A DNA stretch of 64,000 nucleotides from contig JANUWF010002208.1 of the NCBI GenBank assembly GCA_026120185.1, forward strand, positions 744,001 through 808,000. Reading direction: 5' to 3'. The stretch comes from Voacanga thouarsii (lineage: Eukaryota; Streptophyta; Magnoliopsida; Gentianales; Apocynaceae). Below the pieces are notes generated by a model. The model had not been told where the DNA came from. It saw only the letters and a list, made by a program, of their open reading frames with translations, and searched no databases. Position numbers and translations under genes: made by a program. Shown here piece after piece: positions 46,858 through 57,555 of the stretch; position 1 is the first letter of the stretch, and each line of letters begins with the position of its first letter.

Positions 46858-48291
46858 TGATGCGTAAATTTTATGTGTATAAAAATCATCAAATTTAAAT
46901 CCTCCTTTAGTCAAGCTTTAATTAAAACATTAATCCTAAAAAACACAAACGAGCAAGTATACCCATTGCAAGCATATCATGGAGAATTTACAAGTATCGA
47001 TCCTCAAAGGAAGAAGTACACATTAGTCACTTTTCATTCATTGTTTAACTAACCAAATAAAGTGAGAAAATAATGAAAAGAAAAAGATAAAAAAAAAATT
47101 CACAATTCAAGGGTGTAGATATATGCAATTTAGACAACTATCCCAGAACATATGACAATGAATCACTTAACAACAATCTCAATTAATCAACATCTTGACA
47201 TCATGAAGGAATATAAAGTAAAGTTTAATCGTTTCCCAAGTCATGAATTCACTTATATAGACTCTACTTCTTTCTCAATCCATGGAATCACTATCCCTTG
47301 ATTAAATTAGTAGATTTCTCAATCAAACTAACATAACCAAAAGATGCATTAACCATAATTCCTTATAGACATGAAATTAGCCAATAACCCTATAGTCTAG
47401 GTGAAATTAACTAACCTTCGATTACTTAAGTCCTTTGATCTTAACTTCGTTTCCCAAGTCAATAAGAAGTAACAAATATGAAATCAATAAAATTAAATCA
47501 ACTCCTAACGTCATTTTCCAAGTCAATTAGAAGCAAATCTAACTTCCTTAATTCTTCTATGAGCACAAGTAATCAAATACCATAAATGATATAAAAGTGA
47601 TCGAATAGCTAAATTAATACATAGGTCATGAATTCTAAAATATTGTCAAATTACAATGAAAATATTGAATACATAATTGTTTTAGAAAAAAATAAACAAA
47701 GGTAAAAGAAAGCACTCATAGACAAGCCTCATTCTTCTCCTTTCAAGACTTTCTTGGACAATCCTCCTTGATGAGGTAAATCTCTCCTTTAATGAGTATT
47801 TTAATTATACCTCTTGGATTCACCTCCTCTCTCCTATTCTCTTATGTTTTCTTTTGCTTTTATTACCTCTTGGATGCTAATTCATTGCTTGAGGGATCTT
47901 GGCCGAGTAGGAATTAGAAAATACTGAAATCATTAGAAAATTTCCAAATTCGTGCACAAGATTTTTGCCTTCTAGAGCGGGCTTGGCGTTGGGTCAAATC
48001 GACCCACCAAGCGCTAGCTACAATCTATTCTCCCCTTGGTTTTCTGCTCTGTTTTCACTGGCCGGACAGAATGGGCCCAGCGCCTGGTCCCTTGGCTGGG
48101 CTTGGCACTAGGCGCAATCTAGAATTGTTCACTTTTTGTTTGAATTTAACTCAAATCAGCATAAATTTGTCAAAAATACTTTTTACAAGTAAAATGTCAA
48201 ATAGAAAGGAATATACCTAGTTATTATAACAAAAGTATCTCAAAACAACTTCAAATAACTAGAAAAATAATTGTGATTTTAGCTCCTATCA
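46858..48291 (-). repeat. Athila-like LTR F, 5' LTR of EF
   Basis: In element orientation it starts TGATAGGAGC at 48291 and ends TTACGCATCA at 46858, 1434 bp, about 100 bp shorter than D. The missing part is one of the G/C-rich modules near 48060. The TATA region is decayed (TTTTATTACC near 47858). AACTT follows at 48292-48296. Confidence 0.85.
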
Positions 48292-49796
48292 AACTTCACC
48301 ATATTTAATAATTTGCCTATCTTCTATTTATCCCTACTATAATGATACTTGACATGTCTAGCTTTGCATCGCTTCATATAGGGCCACACTAGTAGAAGAT
48401 CAATAATTATTATTTTAGGCCTACTTGCCCAGTACTCATTCAGTCCATTTATCAACAAAGTCCAGTATACAAGCCCTAAACATGTGCTTCAATATCTAAA
48501 TAACTCTCTCCAACTAGCTATCAATTTTGAGGATATATTGCAACACAGAACTTCTAAGTTGTTCCTATTATCTTTAGAAACTTAGTCTAAAATCTTGCAG
48601 TGAACCTAGGATCTTGCTTGGATATACTACGTGTTGACATTCCATGCTGCCTCTACCTTGCCTAGGGCTACCGTAAAACTGTCCTTGATTACCTCTCATT
48701 CTAAAAATAGAACCATGCTAAACTAAACTTTCACTTACCAAACTTAACTGAAGTTTATGCTATCTCTACTTTCTATCGCCAATTCCAATTGTTCTATATC
48801 CGTAATGGTATTCAAAATAAAAGTATTATATGAAAAGGCACCACAAAATTATCAAAGCCGGATTGAAATCCTATGCATCTGCTTCATAAATAATAGAGCC
48901 TTTGTCAACCAGTATGACATTACCACCTAACCTTAGTACCTATCTCCAATGTTAGATGCAATCTCGAGTATATCCCCTTTTCAAGTTCATACCTAACGAT
49001 ATCCCTATCTCAAGTCTAACCTAGGAGTAACCATCTATGTTCTTGATGACCAAACTATTCAATATTCTCTGGTCTAGACATAACTTTAAAATTCCATCAT
49101 TTTCTTTTACCATTACTACTGGGTCCTGGAGGCTGCAACACCGGGCTAGATATCCTTAGTATTCCTTCAACAATAGTTTATGAACCTTCGCTCCTAGTAT
49201 TATGCTTTACACTTCCTTTACCCTACCTCTTCTAAAATTTAATGATACCCATCTGATTTGCAAAAATGCATTATTCTATCTCTATAACCAACTTAACTCC
49301 TTACTTTGACTATCAGTCCATGGCTAATATGCTACCATAATCCTTAAAAGAAAAACGAGTTAGATTCATCGATAAATTTTACTTCTCCAACCAAAATTTC
49401 AGCTCTCAAATCAAACCTATAGATCCCTACTTCCTTGCACAATGAAGAATGCTTAAACAATTAATAAAAAAAAATCTATAACTATACACAGTTGATGGAT
49501 TTGACTCTTATGGTCTAGCTTTTCACTACTCAAATGAATAGTACACTACACAATATATATAGGCTATATAGAACAAAGATAAAAGAGCATATTCTTTCAA
49601 CAAAATTAAAGAATTAACCAGGCCCTATAATTGTATCCGATCTCATGTCCTCTCTATTCAACCATCTTGGTCATCACCTATGGCTTTAATTTATTTCCTC
49701 CAATAACTATATTTTCTCAGCTTGCTTAATTCAGTGGTTGGCTCTTAATAAAGCCTATCTAACTGTCACCTTAGAAGATCCATCAGGTTCTGTCTC
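48292..49796 (-). pseudogene. Heavily decayed Pol of element T (integrase core and earlier)
   Basis: At about 48621-48588 the minus strand reads SKQDPRFTARF, the middle catalytic Asp region of Ty3/gypsy integrase (normally SDRDPRFTSRFW). Sequence continues toward 48292 and, across the Athila-like insertion, into 30237. Upstream, 48700-49790 is too short and broken to hold intact protease, RT and RNase H; only fragments seem left. Large deletions have probably removed most of pol. No frame exceeds 60 codons here. Confidence 0.6.
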
Positions 49797-49922
49797 TTAC
49801 TCTTCTTCGTTCTCTTTTCTCACATCTGGGTGCGAGTGCTCTGTTGGCTCATCTTCAAGTGTTGAAGGTATTGTGACATGACTAGTTATGTCCCTTATTG
49901 TAATTTTACGCCTAGGGGCCAT
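49797..49922 (-). pseudogene. Gag N-terminus remnant of element T
   Basis: A minus-strand frame starts with ATG at 49922 and reads MAPRRKITIRDITSHVTIPS, then acidic residues, and stops after 41 codons at 49797. A basic MxPRR start is usual for chromovirus Gag. The body of Gag, with its zinc knuckle, is not seen downstream. Confidence 0.5.
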
Positions 49923-50278
49923 CTTCCATCATCTTCACCATAATTATAGGCCGATAAATGCATACATATAAATGCAAAAATATAATGCAAAGATAACATA
50001 TATTACTATTGCTCACTTATTGAACATATGAGAGTATTTTTTTTTTCTTTTTGAAAGGAGTGAAATATTCAAAAGTTTTATTCAAAATAAATCATACTTT
50101 AATGCAAAGAAATTAGATATCATAAATGATACCTCTATTAGAATCAGATACTCATAGATAAAAAAGTAAATAGACCATGAACTTAATAAGCTGATTCCCT
50201 AATCAACAAATTACATCACTAAGTCTTCTTATTGCTCTAATTGTCACTCGAGGAATCGGAAATAGATTCTTCAAAGCA

Positions 50279-50884
50279 TCATTTTCTTCTCTTCTTGCAA
50301 TCTATTCCCAATTCGAACCTAAGTGTAAAACCATTAGTTCCACTCTTCCTAGGACTTTCCTCCACCTTCCTTTTTCCCTTGTCCTTCTCCCCTAAGACTG
50401 AATCTCGAAGTACTCTCATACCTAGTCTAAGTCTATCATTCTGACTAGGTCCTTCATCATCGGGCTCCTCAAAGTCAAAGCCAAAAGGGGTAATGTCAAA
50501 CTCTCTTATTAGTGGAGTCCGACGAGGTACAACTGCCTCCTCCTCCTCCTTATTAGACTCTTCCATCACACCTTCTACTTCACTATCAACATCATCCATC
50601 TCTTCTCCTCCCTCATCATCAGCTTCACTCAATTCCTTAACCCCTTCGCTATCGGCATCATCTATCTCATCTCCTCCCTCACCAACTAAGTCAAGATTAG
50701 GAGCTTCTTTCTCAGCCTCAGCATCTGACACTAAACCAACCACTGATATGGGAGGGTCCATCACCTTCATATCCTCAACACCTTCCTCCTGTTCGAATAA
50801 CTCTAGTGCAGCAACTTCAACCTCCATCTTCTCTTCCTTACCATCAATAGGCACAATAGGGTTGGAAACCTCAATCTCCATCTT
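50279..50884 (-). CDS. Acidic protein frame between T's primer site and gag start
   Basis: The open stretch extends from a stop near 51003 to 50279. The first ATG in frame is near 50884 (MEIEVSNPIVP), giving about 201 residues. The composition is very acidic (runs such as EESNKEEEEAVV and DDEGGEEMDDVDSEVEG). A basic tail follows (KDKGKRKVEESPRKSG and a final CKKRRK) that could act as a nuclear signal. It lies about 0.2 kb after the primer site, ahead of the MAPRRK gag start. It resembles no Gag or Pol domain. It may be an extra retroelement gene, a captured host fragment, or a chance frame. The plus-strand frame 50493-51056 is its shadow. Confidence 0.45.
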   Translation of the reverse strand, partial: KMEIEVSNPIVPIDGKEEKMEVEVAALELFEQEEGVEDMKVMDPPISVVGLVSDAEAEKEAPNLDLVGEGGDEIDDADSEGVKELSEADDEGGEEMDDVDSEVEGVMEESNKEEEEAVVPRRTPLIREFDITPFGFDFEEPDDEGPSQNDRLRLGMRVLRDSVLGEKDKGKRKVEESPRKSGTNGFTLRFELGIDCKKRRK

Positions 50885-51118
50885 ATTGTCACTAATTTTT
50901 GACTCAAACCAATTTGACCCAGGTTTGGGTTCCGTGTCCAAGGAGGTTAGGTTAACTACAGGAACTGAAGCGGGTGTTCTACCACACGTGAAAGGTCAAT
51001 CTCCAATAATGGATGTGAATCTCCTAACTATCCTACAAATAGAACACACATATTAGTATTAGAGATTGTAAAACTTATTGTAATAAATCCAAATATTGTC
51101 AATAGCTGCCTAAACGTA

Positions 51119-51131
51119 GGCTTTGATACCA
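51119..51131 (-). other. Primer-binding site of element T (initiator tRNA-Met)
   Basis: The minus strand reads TGGTATCAAAGCC, one base from the usual TGGTATCAGAGCC. It lies two bases from the LTR end at 51134. This primer is typical of Tekay-type chromoviruses and copia elements. Confidence 0.82.
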
Positions 51132-51133
51132 CT

Positions 51134-51916
51134 TGTAACACCCCATATTTACATACCCCCAAAAGGGGCAGGGATGTCGCCCTATCCTTAGGATAAAGGG
51201 TCTTTATAACTAGGTAATATAACATATAGAAGAAAATAATTTAATAATAAACTTATTACAATCCCAAAAATAATACTTGTCCAAGTCTTAAAACAAATAG
51301 AAGGTAACTAAAATCTCTAACAAATAAATATATCAAAGTAAATCTGCGACGCTCATGGCAGCATAAGTACATCAACCTTCGAAGCAAGATTGACCAAAAG
51401 ACATGATATTAAAAAAAGGTGTGAGAAATATTTCTCAGTAAGTCCTGTGTGTGCTCATGACAGTTTAAGAAAACATTTCATGCATGCAAGTTTTGAACAA
51501 GTCATAACAAAAAGTCTGCAAATCCAGAAATTTATCTTTGAATACTGAGTGATATATTATCAACATTTGTAAAGTAAAAGTGCTCAACTTGTAAAGAAAT
51601 AACCACTCAAATAAAGTTGACGATGATTGGACATGGTAACACACATTGTGCACCATGATAAGATAACGGTCAGGATGTCACACCATGTGCATTCTGATAC
51701 AAGATGTGTGTATAGCCCACTAGGTGAGAAACCCCTCCATCTCTGCACCCAAACCTATTGGTTGTCCACTCTGAAAATAAACAGTCCACTTGAACTGTAC
51801 TGCTAGCTCAGACCAGTCTGACCAACAAGAACTGTCATCTTATCTAGACAGAGCTCGCCCCTCAGAGGTGGCCTCCTACTAAGAGACTTACCCAACCCTT
51901 CAAAGCTAGTCCAGGT
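51134..51916 (-). repeat. 5' LTR fragment of element T
   Basis: It starts on the plus strand with TGTAACACCCCATATTT, the reverse of the LTR 3' end. The interval 51427-51911 matches T's 3' LTR at 25524-26070, for example 'aagaaaacatttcatg'. It is broken at 51916 by copia element H. Confidence 0.85.
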
Positions 51917-53714
51917 TGAAGAATCAAAATGGAAAACATCAAAGAAAAGCATAGTGAAAAATATTTCAATTTTTCGAGCCACATCTAGAAGAGAGTATTT
52001 ACTTTTTCTTATTGGTCGTGGATTAACTAATGAAGGGTGGAGTTGCACTGGAACTTGTGATGGATGGGGAGGAGGAGGCACTTGCGGTTCTATCGGTATT
52101 CCCGCCAATCCTCTACTCCTACGTATCAAGCGTCTCCAAACTTCTTTTCTTCGTCTTCCAATGTATGACTCTACCCTATTCTTAGGTTTGCTTAGTGAAA
52201 GCTCATTTTTTAGATAATCAAAATATCTCCAAGAGAGAAAGAAGAGAAGGATGAGAACAAGAGAAAAAGACGGCACACTTAGAGAAGGGGAAAAAAAAAA
52301 AACTCAAACAACCATGTTGTATTTTTCCCTCAACTCCTCATATTTTTGGCCAGCCCTTAGGGCTTCATTAAGCCCTAATGGCCAAAAACATTTAGCCCTA
52401 ATGGGCTTAGTGCTGTGCTCCAAATCTAATCAAAGACTGGCTCAAACCTCTTAATTAATTAATTATCTTTTTTGGGCTTCATTAAATACCCAAGACTAAT
52501 TAATTATTTCTAATTGGACTCTTAATATATATCAACATATATCAGCCTAATTAATTAATTTATTCTAGTTCAATCTTTTTAATTAATTAATTATCTTTTT
52601 AGGGCCATATAAAAATTTAATACTAATTATTTAATTCTAATTGGACTCTTAGAATAAATTTTATTCTCTTCCATATAATTATACATTAAGTCCAAATTGT
52701 GTCCAAATAACACCAAGGTAACTTGAGCTACTTCGGGGACCAAGAGACATATTACTCATGACTACTAAAATAACCAAAATACCCTTACTATTAAATAGTT
52801 GCATTTTACCATTTTAAATATTTTTATCTATCACCATGTGAAAATATTGGCCCCAAGAATAATATTGCTAAAGCAATGTCTCTGACCTATAGGTGAAATG
52901 ACATAAATACCCCTCTATGTAACACCCATCAATGAGACAGGATAAATGTACTGGCATCCATCTCAAAGACATCTACCATCCTTAGATCTCTAGTCCAATA
53001 ATCTATAATTCACTTGAATGTACTTGCTCATCATATAAAGCTACCCAAAAGAATACATTCTAGAGTTACGCTCTCCCAGGGCCCTGGATTATTAGATTAT
53101 CTTGGACAATCACAAGAGAGTAATTTAACTTCACTAAGTGAAGCATAGAAACTCTATTGCATGATCTCATTTTAACTAGCTAGATTAATATACATAACGT
53201 ATAAGGTTATTGACCTCACAAAAGAAATCTTATCCGACATACATCAAAGTATAAGACCCTAGCTTTGCCAGACTACCAACTCATACTCAAGTATGAAGGT
53301 ACCCATCTACGCTGTAGCAATAATAGTTTAGTATCTATAATTATAGTACTTTAAGAAAGACCACTACTATGAGTCCAGTTTTACGTATTTGAAATACGCT
53401 TATGCCAGTGATGTGAGTGAACTACTTACTGATTCAAGGTAAACCATTTCTCATTGGAACTCATGGCATAATAGTCTTACCTTGATGAAATATCCAATTC
53501 TATCAAACAACTAAGAACTCAATTTCACTTGTATGACAAGTATCCATGGTCTATACCTTATTATGAAGAACAACCCAACACATAGACTATTACTTGTCGT
53601 ACTTAGACCTTAAATGTGCATTAATATAAGAAACATATTAAATTGAATGAATAAACATTTTATTGCAATATATTTACATAGAATATATAGTTTTTGAGGG
53701 TATACTTTCCAATA
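51917..53714 (-). repeat. 3' LTR of copia element H
   Basis: In element orientation it starts TATTGGAAAGTATACC at 53714, preceded by the purine tract AAGTGGGAGATT, and ends ATTCTTCA at 51917. Length 1798 bp. The reversed ends and several blocks match the solo LTR at 30500-32310. It contains TTAATTAATTA-rich sequence at 52450-52600. Confidence 0.8.
51980..52276 (-). other. Proline-rich frame in LTR H
   Basis: The minus-strand frame runs from 52276 and includes a hydrophobic start, RRRKEVWRRLIRRSRGLAGI and PQVPPPPHPSQVPVQ. The part RRSRGLAGI to RPIRKSK resembles the frame at 31963-32157 in the related solo LTR. The frame runs on into the flanking T LTR, so its 3' end is not natural. It is not recognised. 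Confidence 0.3.
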
Positions 53715-53726
53715 ATCTCCCACTTG

Positions 53727-54207
53727 CACTACAAAGACTAAGAAAGTCCACAAGTATCTACCCTTATGACATCTAAGTGTCTGCAAAACACCTTTTCTAT
53801 CAAAGGCTTGGTAAAGGGATTTTCCAAATTATTGACAGAGGAAATCTTATCGACCACAATTTCCTATTTCTGGATGAACTCCCGGATATGGTGATACTTT
53901 CTCTCTATGTGCTTGTACTTTCTATGGTTTCAAGGTTCCTTGTATTGTGACACTGTTCCAGTGTTGTCACAATAAATCATGACAGGTCTGTCCATGAGAG
54001 GTACTACTCCAAGTTCTGTGAGGAACTTTTGGAGCCACACAGCTTCTTCAAAAGCTTCTAAAGCAGCAACGTACTCAATTCCATGGTAGAATCAGCAATG
54101 CAGGATTGCTTGATACTTCTCCATGAAATAGCTCCTCCAAACAAAGTGAAGACAAATCCACTAGTGAATTTTCTTTCATCTTTATTCACATAGAAGTCTG
54201 AGTCTAG
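53727..54207 (-). pseudogene. RNase H of copia element H (distal part)
   Basis: The minus strand reads LDSDFYVNKDERKFTSGFVF, GAISWRSIKQSCIADSTME, then after a one-base shift VEYVAALEAFEEAVW, MIYCDNTGTVSQYKEP, and HIERKYHHIREFIQK to the end near 53727. These are standard copia RNase H blocks: DSDF, ADST.E.EY and DN carry the catalytic acids. A frameshift and two stops are present. It was continuous with 60254 upward before G inserted. Confidence 0.85.
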
Positions 54208-54212
54208 GTAAC

Positions 54213-55733
54213 TGATAGGGGTTAAATTAGTCTTATTTTTTCTAGTTATTTGAGCTTCAATTTTAATATATTTTGTTCAATAACTAGTCATATTCCTTCA
54301 TATATGAGATTTTACCATTGGAAAGGTATTTTGTTCTTTATTTTAGATTTTTAGGATAAAACAAAGTAAAAACGTCACAAAGCAGAGGAGAGGCGGCGCC
54401 GACTAGGGTACTGGAACCGGCACCGGCCGTGCACTGTGCACACAAACTTCAAAGCAACAGAAAAATTATTGAAACAGAGTAGAACAAAACCAAGATGGCG
54501 CCGGCTGTGAAGCTGGAAACGGCGTCGATTGCATTCTGGAACACATTGTGCAAAATTCGAAGAAAAATCGGTGAACGAGTGGAGGAACAGAACACAACCA
54601 GCGCCAGCTGTGCCCTGAAGCTAAGGCGGTGCTATGATTTTTCTATGCAGTTTTTGGTAATCTGAAGAGTTTTAGTATCTTCTAACTTCTACTCGGCCAA
54701 GAATTTTGTACCTACGAGTTTAGGCACTTCCTAGGCCTATAAATAGATGAAAAAACATAGGGGAAAAAGGGAGAATTCATTGATTATCATAGAAAATCAT
54801 TCAATCAAATGAGGAATTCTTCAAGTTCAAGAAGCGCTGTACAAGAAGGTCTTCAAAAGAAGAAGAAGAAGGCTTGTCTATGAGTGCTCTTTTTTACTTT
54901 ATTTTCTTTTTCTTGACAATGATATGTTAATTGTTTTAATGTAATTCAACGTTGTTTAGATATGCATGATCTTTAGAGTTGTTTGATCTTTTGATTAATT
55001 GGTTGTTATTCTTGGTATTTAGTTACTTTTGCTTATTACGAGATTAATTGGTTGGTTCTATCCATTGACTTACTAGACCAAAGAGGGTTGATGGTAGTTT
55101 CAATTTATTAATTTCATATTCTGTTGGCTATTGACTTGCTGGACCAAAGGGGGTTGATTGCTTAAAACTAATAATTGAAGGTTAATTGATGTCTTCCGAG
55201 ACCAAGGGTTTATTGATTAATTTCATGCTTTAAATTTTCCGAGACCAAGGGAATTTAACTAAGGATTGTGTTTAATGCATCTTTTGGATGAATTAGTTGA
55301 GACGGACCAAGTGATTCTAATTTCTCTAGAAGATAGTGATTTCATGGATTGACCATCGAAATGAGTCTACATTTATCCTTCATGATGCCAAGAAAGTAAT
55401 TAGTTATGATAAAGGTTGGGTACTTTAAGATCATGGTTGTTTAAATAATGGTTTAAATTGCATACTTCTCCATCCTTGACATGTATATATATTTATTTTA
55501 TTATATTTCCTTTTTATTTATTTTTTACTTTATCAAGTCGATTAAACAATGAAAGAAAGGTAATTAATCTCTACTTTTTCCTTGAGGATCGACACTCATT
55601 TGAACCATATGCTCAATTAATGATGAGTACGCTTACTCATATGTGTAATTTGGATTGAACGTTTTAATTTAAACATGTTTGGAAATATGCTTAGTTTTTG
55701 TATGTTTTTTTATACCCAAGTCCGAACACAACA
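54213..55733 (+). repeat. 5' LTR of element G
   Basis: It runs TGATAGGGG to CACAACA, 1521 bp, with a TATA box at 54738-54745 and GGCGCC-type modules at 54390-54635. It resembles B's LTR more than A's, for example 'ttcatgatgccaag' and 'gatcatggttg'. Confidence 0.88.
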
Positions 55734-55739
55734 TGTTTT

Positions 55740-55757
55740 TGGCGCCGTTGCCAGGGA
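55740..55757 (+). other. Primer-binding site of element G (tRNA-Asp)
   Basis: TGGCGCCGTTGCCAGGGA matches the tRNA-Asp complement at 17 of 18 positions, the best-preserved site in the window. Confidence 0.92.
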
Positions 55758-56189
55758 ACAATATCATAAAAGCTTGGATTTTATTAATTTAACCTTGTAA
55801 ATATGTAAATAGGTAAATATGTGAATATGTAAATATGTACAATTGTCCTTTATGTAACAAGGTGCCATTTTTTGTATCTTTTGTATTCTGTGTATCCTGT
55901 GTATACCTTTGTAATCTAACTTACTAACTTTGACTATGCTCTCTTACCTAACTTTGTATTCCTTTAATTTTGTTTTAATTATGAATTCTATATCTAACTT
56001 GCTTTTTTGTTTTTTTTAGGTGTTAACCTTGGTACATGATCCAATGACCTCAAGGCAATATAGTAGATTTCGTTTTATTTTTATTTATTTCTTCATGAAT
56101 TAAATTACATTGTTCATCATTGCTACGTGTTCATCATTTTTATTTCGTTTTCAAAAAAAAAAAAAACAAAACAAAACATTAGTGTATTG
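55758..56189 (+). other. Leader of element G
   Basis: It starts ACAATATCATAAAAGCTTGG, as in A and EF, then has short 'aatatgtaaat' repeats at about 55798-55840 and an A-rich run at 56153-56180. No coding domain is seen. Confidence 0.6.
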
Positions 56190-57058
56190 ATGATAGATTG
56201 GCAAAATTACAAGCTAACATTGATGTTTTTAGTGAGACGTCATTAGAAGTATTAGTGAATTCTTTGGTTGCAATACACATTCATCTATTCAGTGGCATGA
56301 AGAAGCTTACCAACATTTGTGCGACCAAAGGAAACAATTAGTTCAAATTGTTGAGGGGACTCATGAGTTCATGCTAGCCCGTACAATGTACCATGGAACA
56401 AAAAGAGCGGCTATGAGGGACAATTGCATGATGTGGCAAGAGAGGTATTTAATTTTACTCTATGTGCTCATAATTCTAATATTTCTTTTTCACATGATTT
56501 CTTAGGCTCTTCTCACTTCTTGGAGAACAATGGTCCCAATGATGATGTATGGAGTTCAACATACCTCAAGAAGTTGAATTTATCATTCATTCTAAGAAAC
56601 TCTTTGAGGATGTTGACGAACTTTACCCTTCACCCCAATTTCAGGGAGGTAACTTAGTTTTTGTAGACCATTCCTTGAAAAGTAAGGATTTCTTGATTTC
56701 ATCTTTAAGAACTCAAATACTATGTTTAAAGGGGAATTCTAATTATGAACATTCTTTTGAAGGGATAAAAGGTTATTTCAAGCTTGATGCATTCTTCAAA
56801 AACCATGCGCACTTATATATTGACAAAAATATTTGTGTATCTAAAGAAATGTTAGAGACAAAGGTTTATGTGTTTTGCTTTAGTAAGAAAAATTATTTTC
56901 ATAAACCTTTTATTTTTCAAAAACCTCTCTCCATTCTACATTCATCATGCCTATCTTCTATTTTGAGCTTTAATTTCTTTTCAAAAGGTTTGATGAGGAA
57001 GCATGATGAGTGTGAAAAGTTTTTGTTTTATTTTTTTTATTTTAGTTTTTTTATTTAG
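56190..57058 (+). pseudogene. Broken homologue of the EF protein in element G
   Basis: Successive frames match the EF protein. RLAKLQANIDVFSETSLE is at about 56198-56251, WHEEAYQHLCDQRKQLV at 56296-56346, EVFNFTLCAHNSNISFSHDF at about 56442-56501, and LYPSPQFQGGNLVFVDHS in the open stretch 56549-57058. That stretch continues to the C-terminus (MLETKVYVFCF, GLMRKHDECEKFL). At least two frameshifts lie in the first half, while the second half is open for 169 codons. EF is broken at the other end. Confidence 0.6.
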
Positions 57059-57075
57059 CTTTTTTTTATTTAGGT

Positions 57076-57555
57076 ATGTTTTATTATTATTATTATTTTG
57101 TACTTTTATTTGTGATTTATTTTATAGGCATAAAGTCCTCTTGGACAAGCCCTTCTCTTTACCTCAAGTTTGGATATCTATTGGAGCAGTATTGCACTTG
57201 GAAAGTATTACTTAAACTTTCTAACCCCTTATTATTTTTAGTCCCTTTGGAGATTCTTTTTTGTGTTTATTTTTTGCCAATGAGGACATGGTCTAATATA
57301 AGTGTGGGGGAGTGGTTTGGTAATATACTTTGTCCAAGTTTTTCTCAAATTTATTTTGAGCACAATGTTTGGAAACTTGGAGCTACCCCGTCATGGAAGT
57401 ATTTTCTTTCTTATCTTTTCCCCTTTATTTTTGGTCCCATGGCACTATTTCCTTATTCTATTTATTTGGCCATTGAGGACAATGTCCAGTTTAAGTGTGG
57501 GGGTGTGATTCGATTGAAAATTCTTCTATGCATATACTCTAGCTTTCTTGTGTGA
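57076..57555 (+). other. Hydrophobic frame downstream of the G pseudogene
   Basis: An open stretch of 159 codons begins with a Tyr-rich hydrophobic start and contains YCTWKVLLKLSNPLLFLV, then FLPMRTWSNISVGEWFGN. EF has the same phrase at 45278-45060 on its minus strand with no indel over about 50 codons. A PPT-like module (57300-57310) lies within the frame. The similarity may reflect DNA-level conservation rather than a protein. Confidence 0.3.

Larger units (their letters stand above)
42643..48291 (-). mobile_element. Pol-less Athila-like element EF with an unrecognised gene
   Basis: The minus-strand order is: LTR F (48291-46858), tRNA-Asp primer site (46851-46834), leader, a 228-codon frame (46494-45808) with a frameshifted continuation (to 45527), a non-coding 3' region with several PPT-like modules, and truncated LTR E (43853-42643). 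No gag, protease, RT, RNase H or integrase motif is seen. It has all the signals needed for movement by a partner's enzymes. The closest match in layout and protein is element G. Confidence 0.8.
25524..51916 (-). mobile_element. Tekay/Del-like chromovirus T, outer framework of the window
   Basis: The minus-strand order is: 5' LTR fragment 51916-51134, Met-tRNA primer site 51131-51119, acidic frame 50884-50279, gag start 49922, broken pol 49796-48292, the rest of pol 30237-29448, and 3' LTR 29447-25524. The Athila-like complex 30238-48291 splits integrase, with AACTT duplicated at 30233-30237 and 48292-48296. The two LTR parts match each other (25524-26070 with 51427-51911). Both outer ends are cut by later insertions. 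Confidence 0.85.

Noticed and set aside
50493..51056. 187-codon Ser/Thr-rich frame on the plus strand
   Set aside because: It is the opposite-strand reading of the acidic frame at 50279-50941; the Ser-rich runs mirror Glu/Asp codons.
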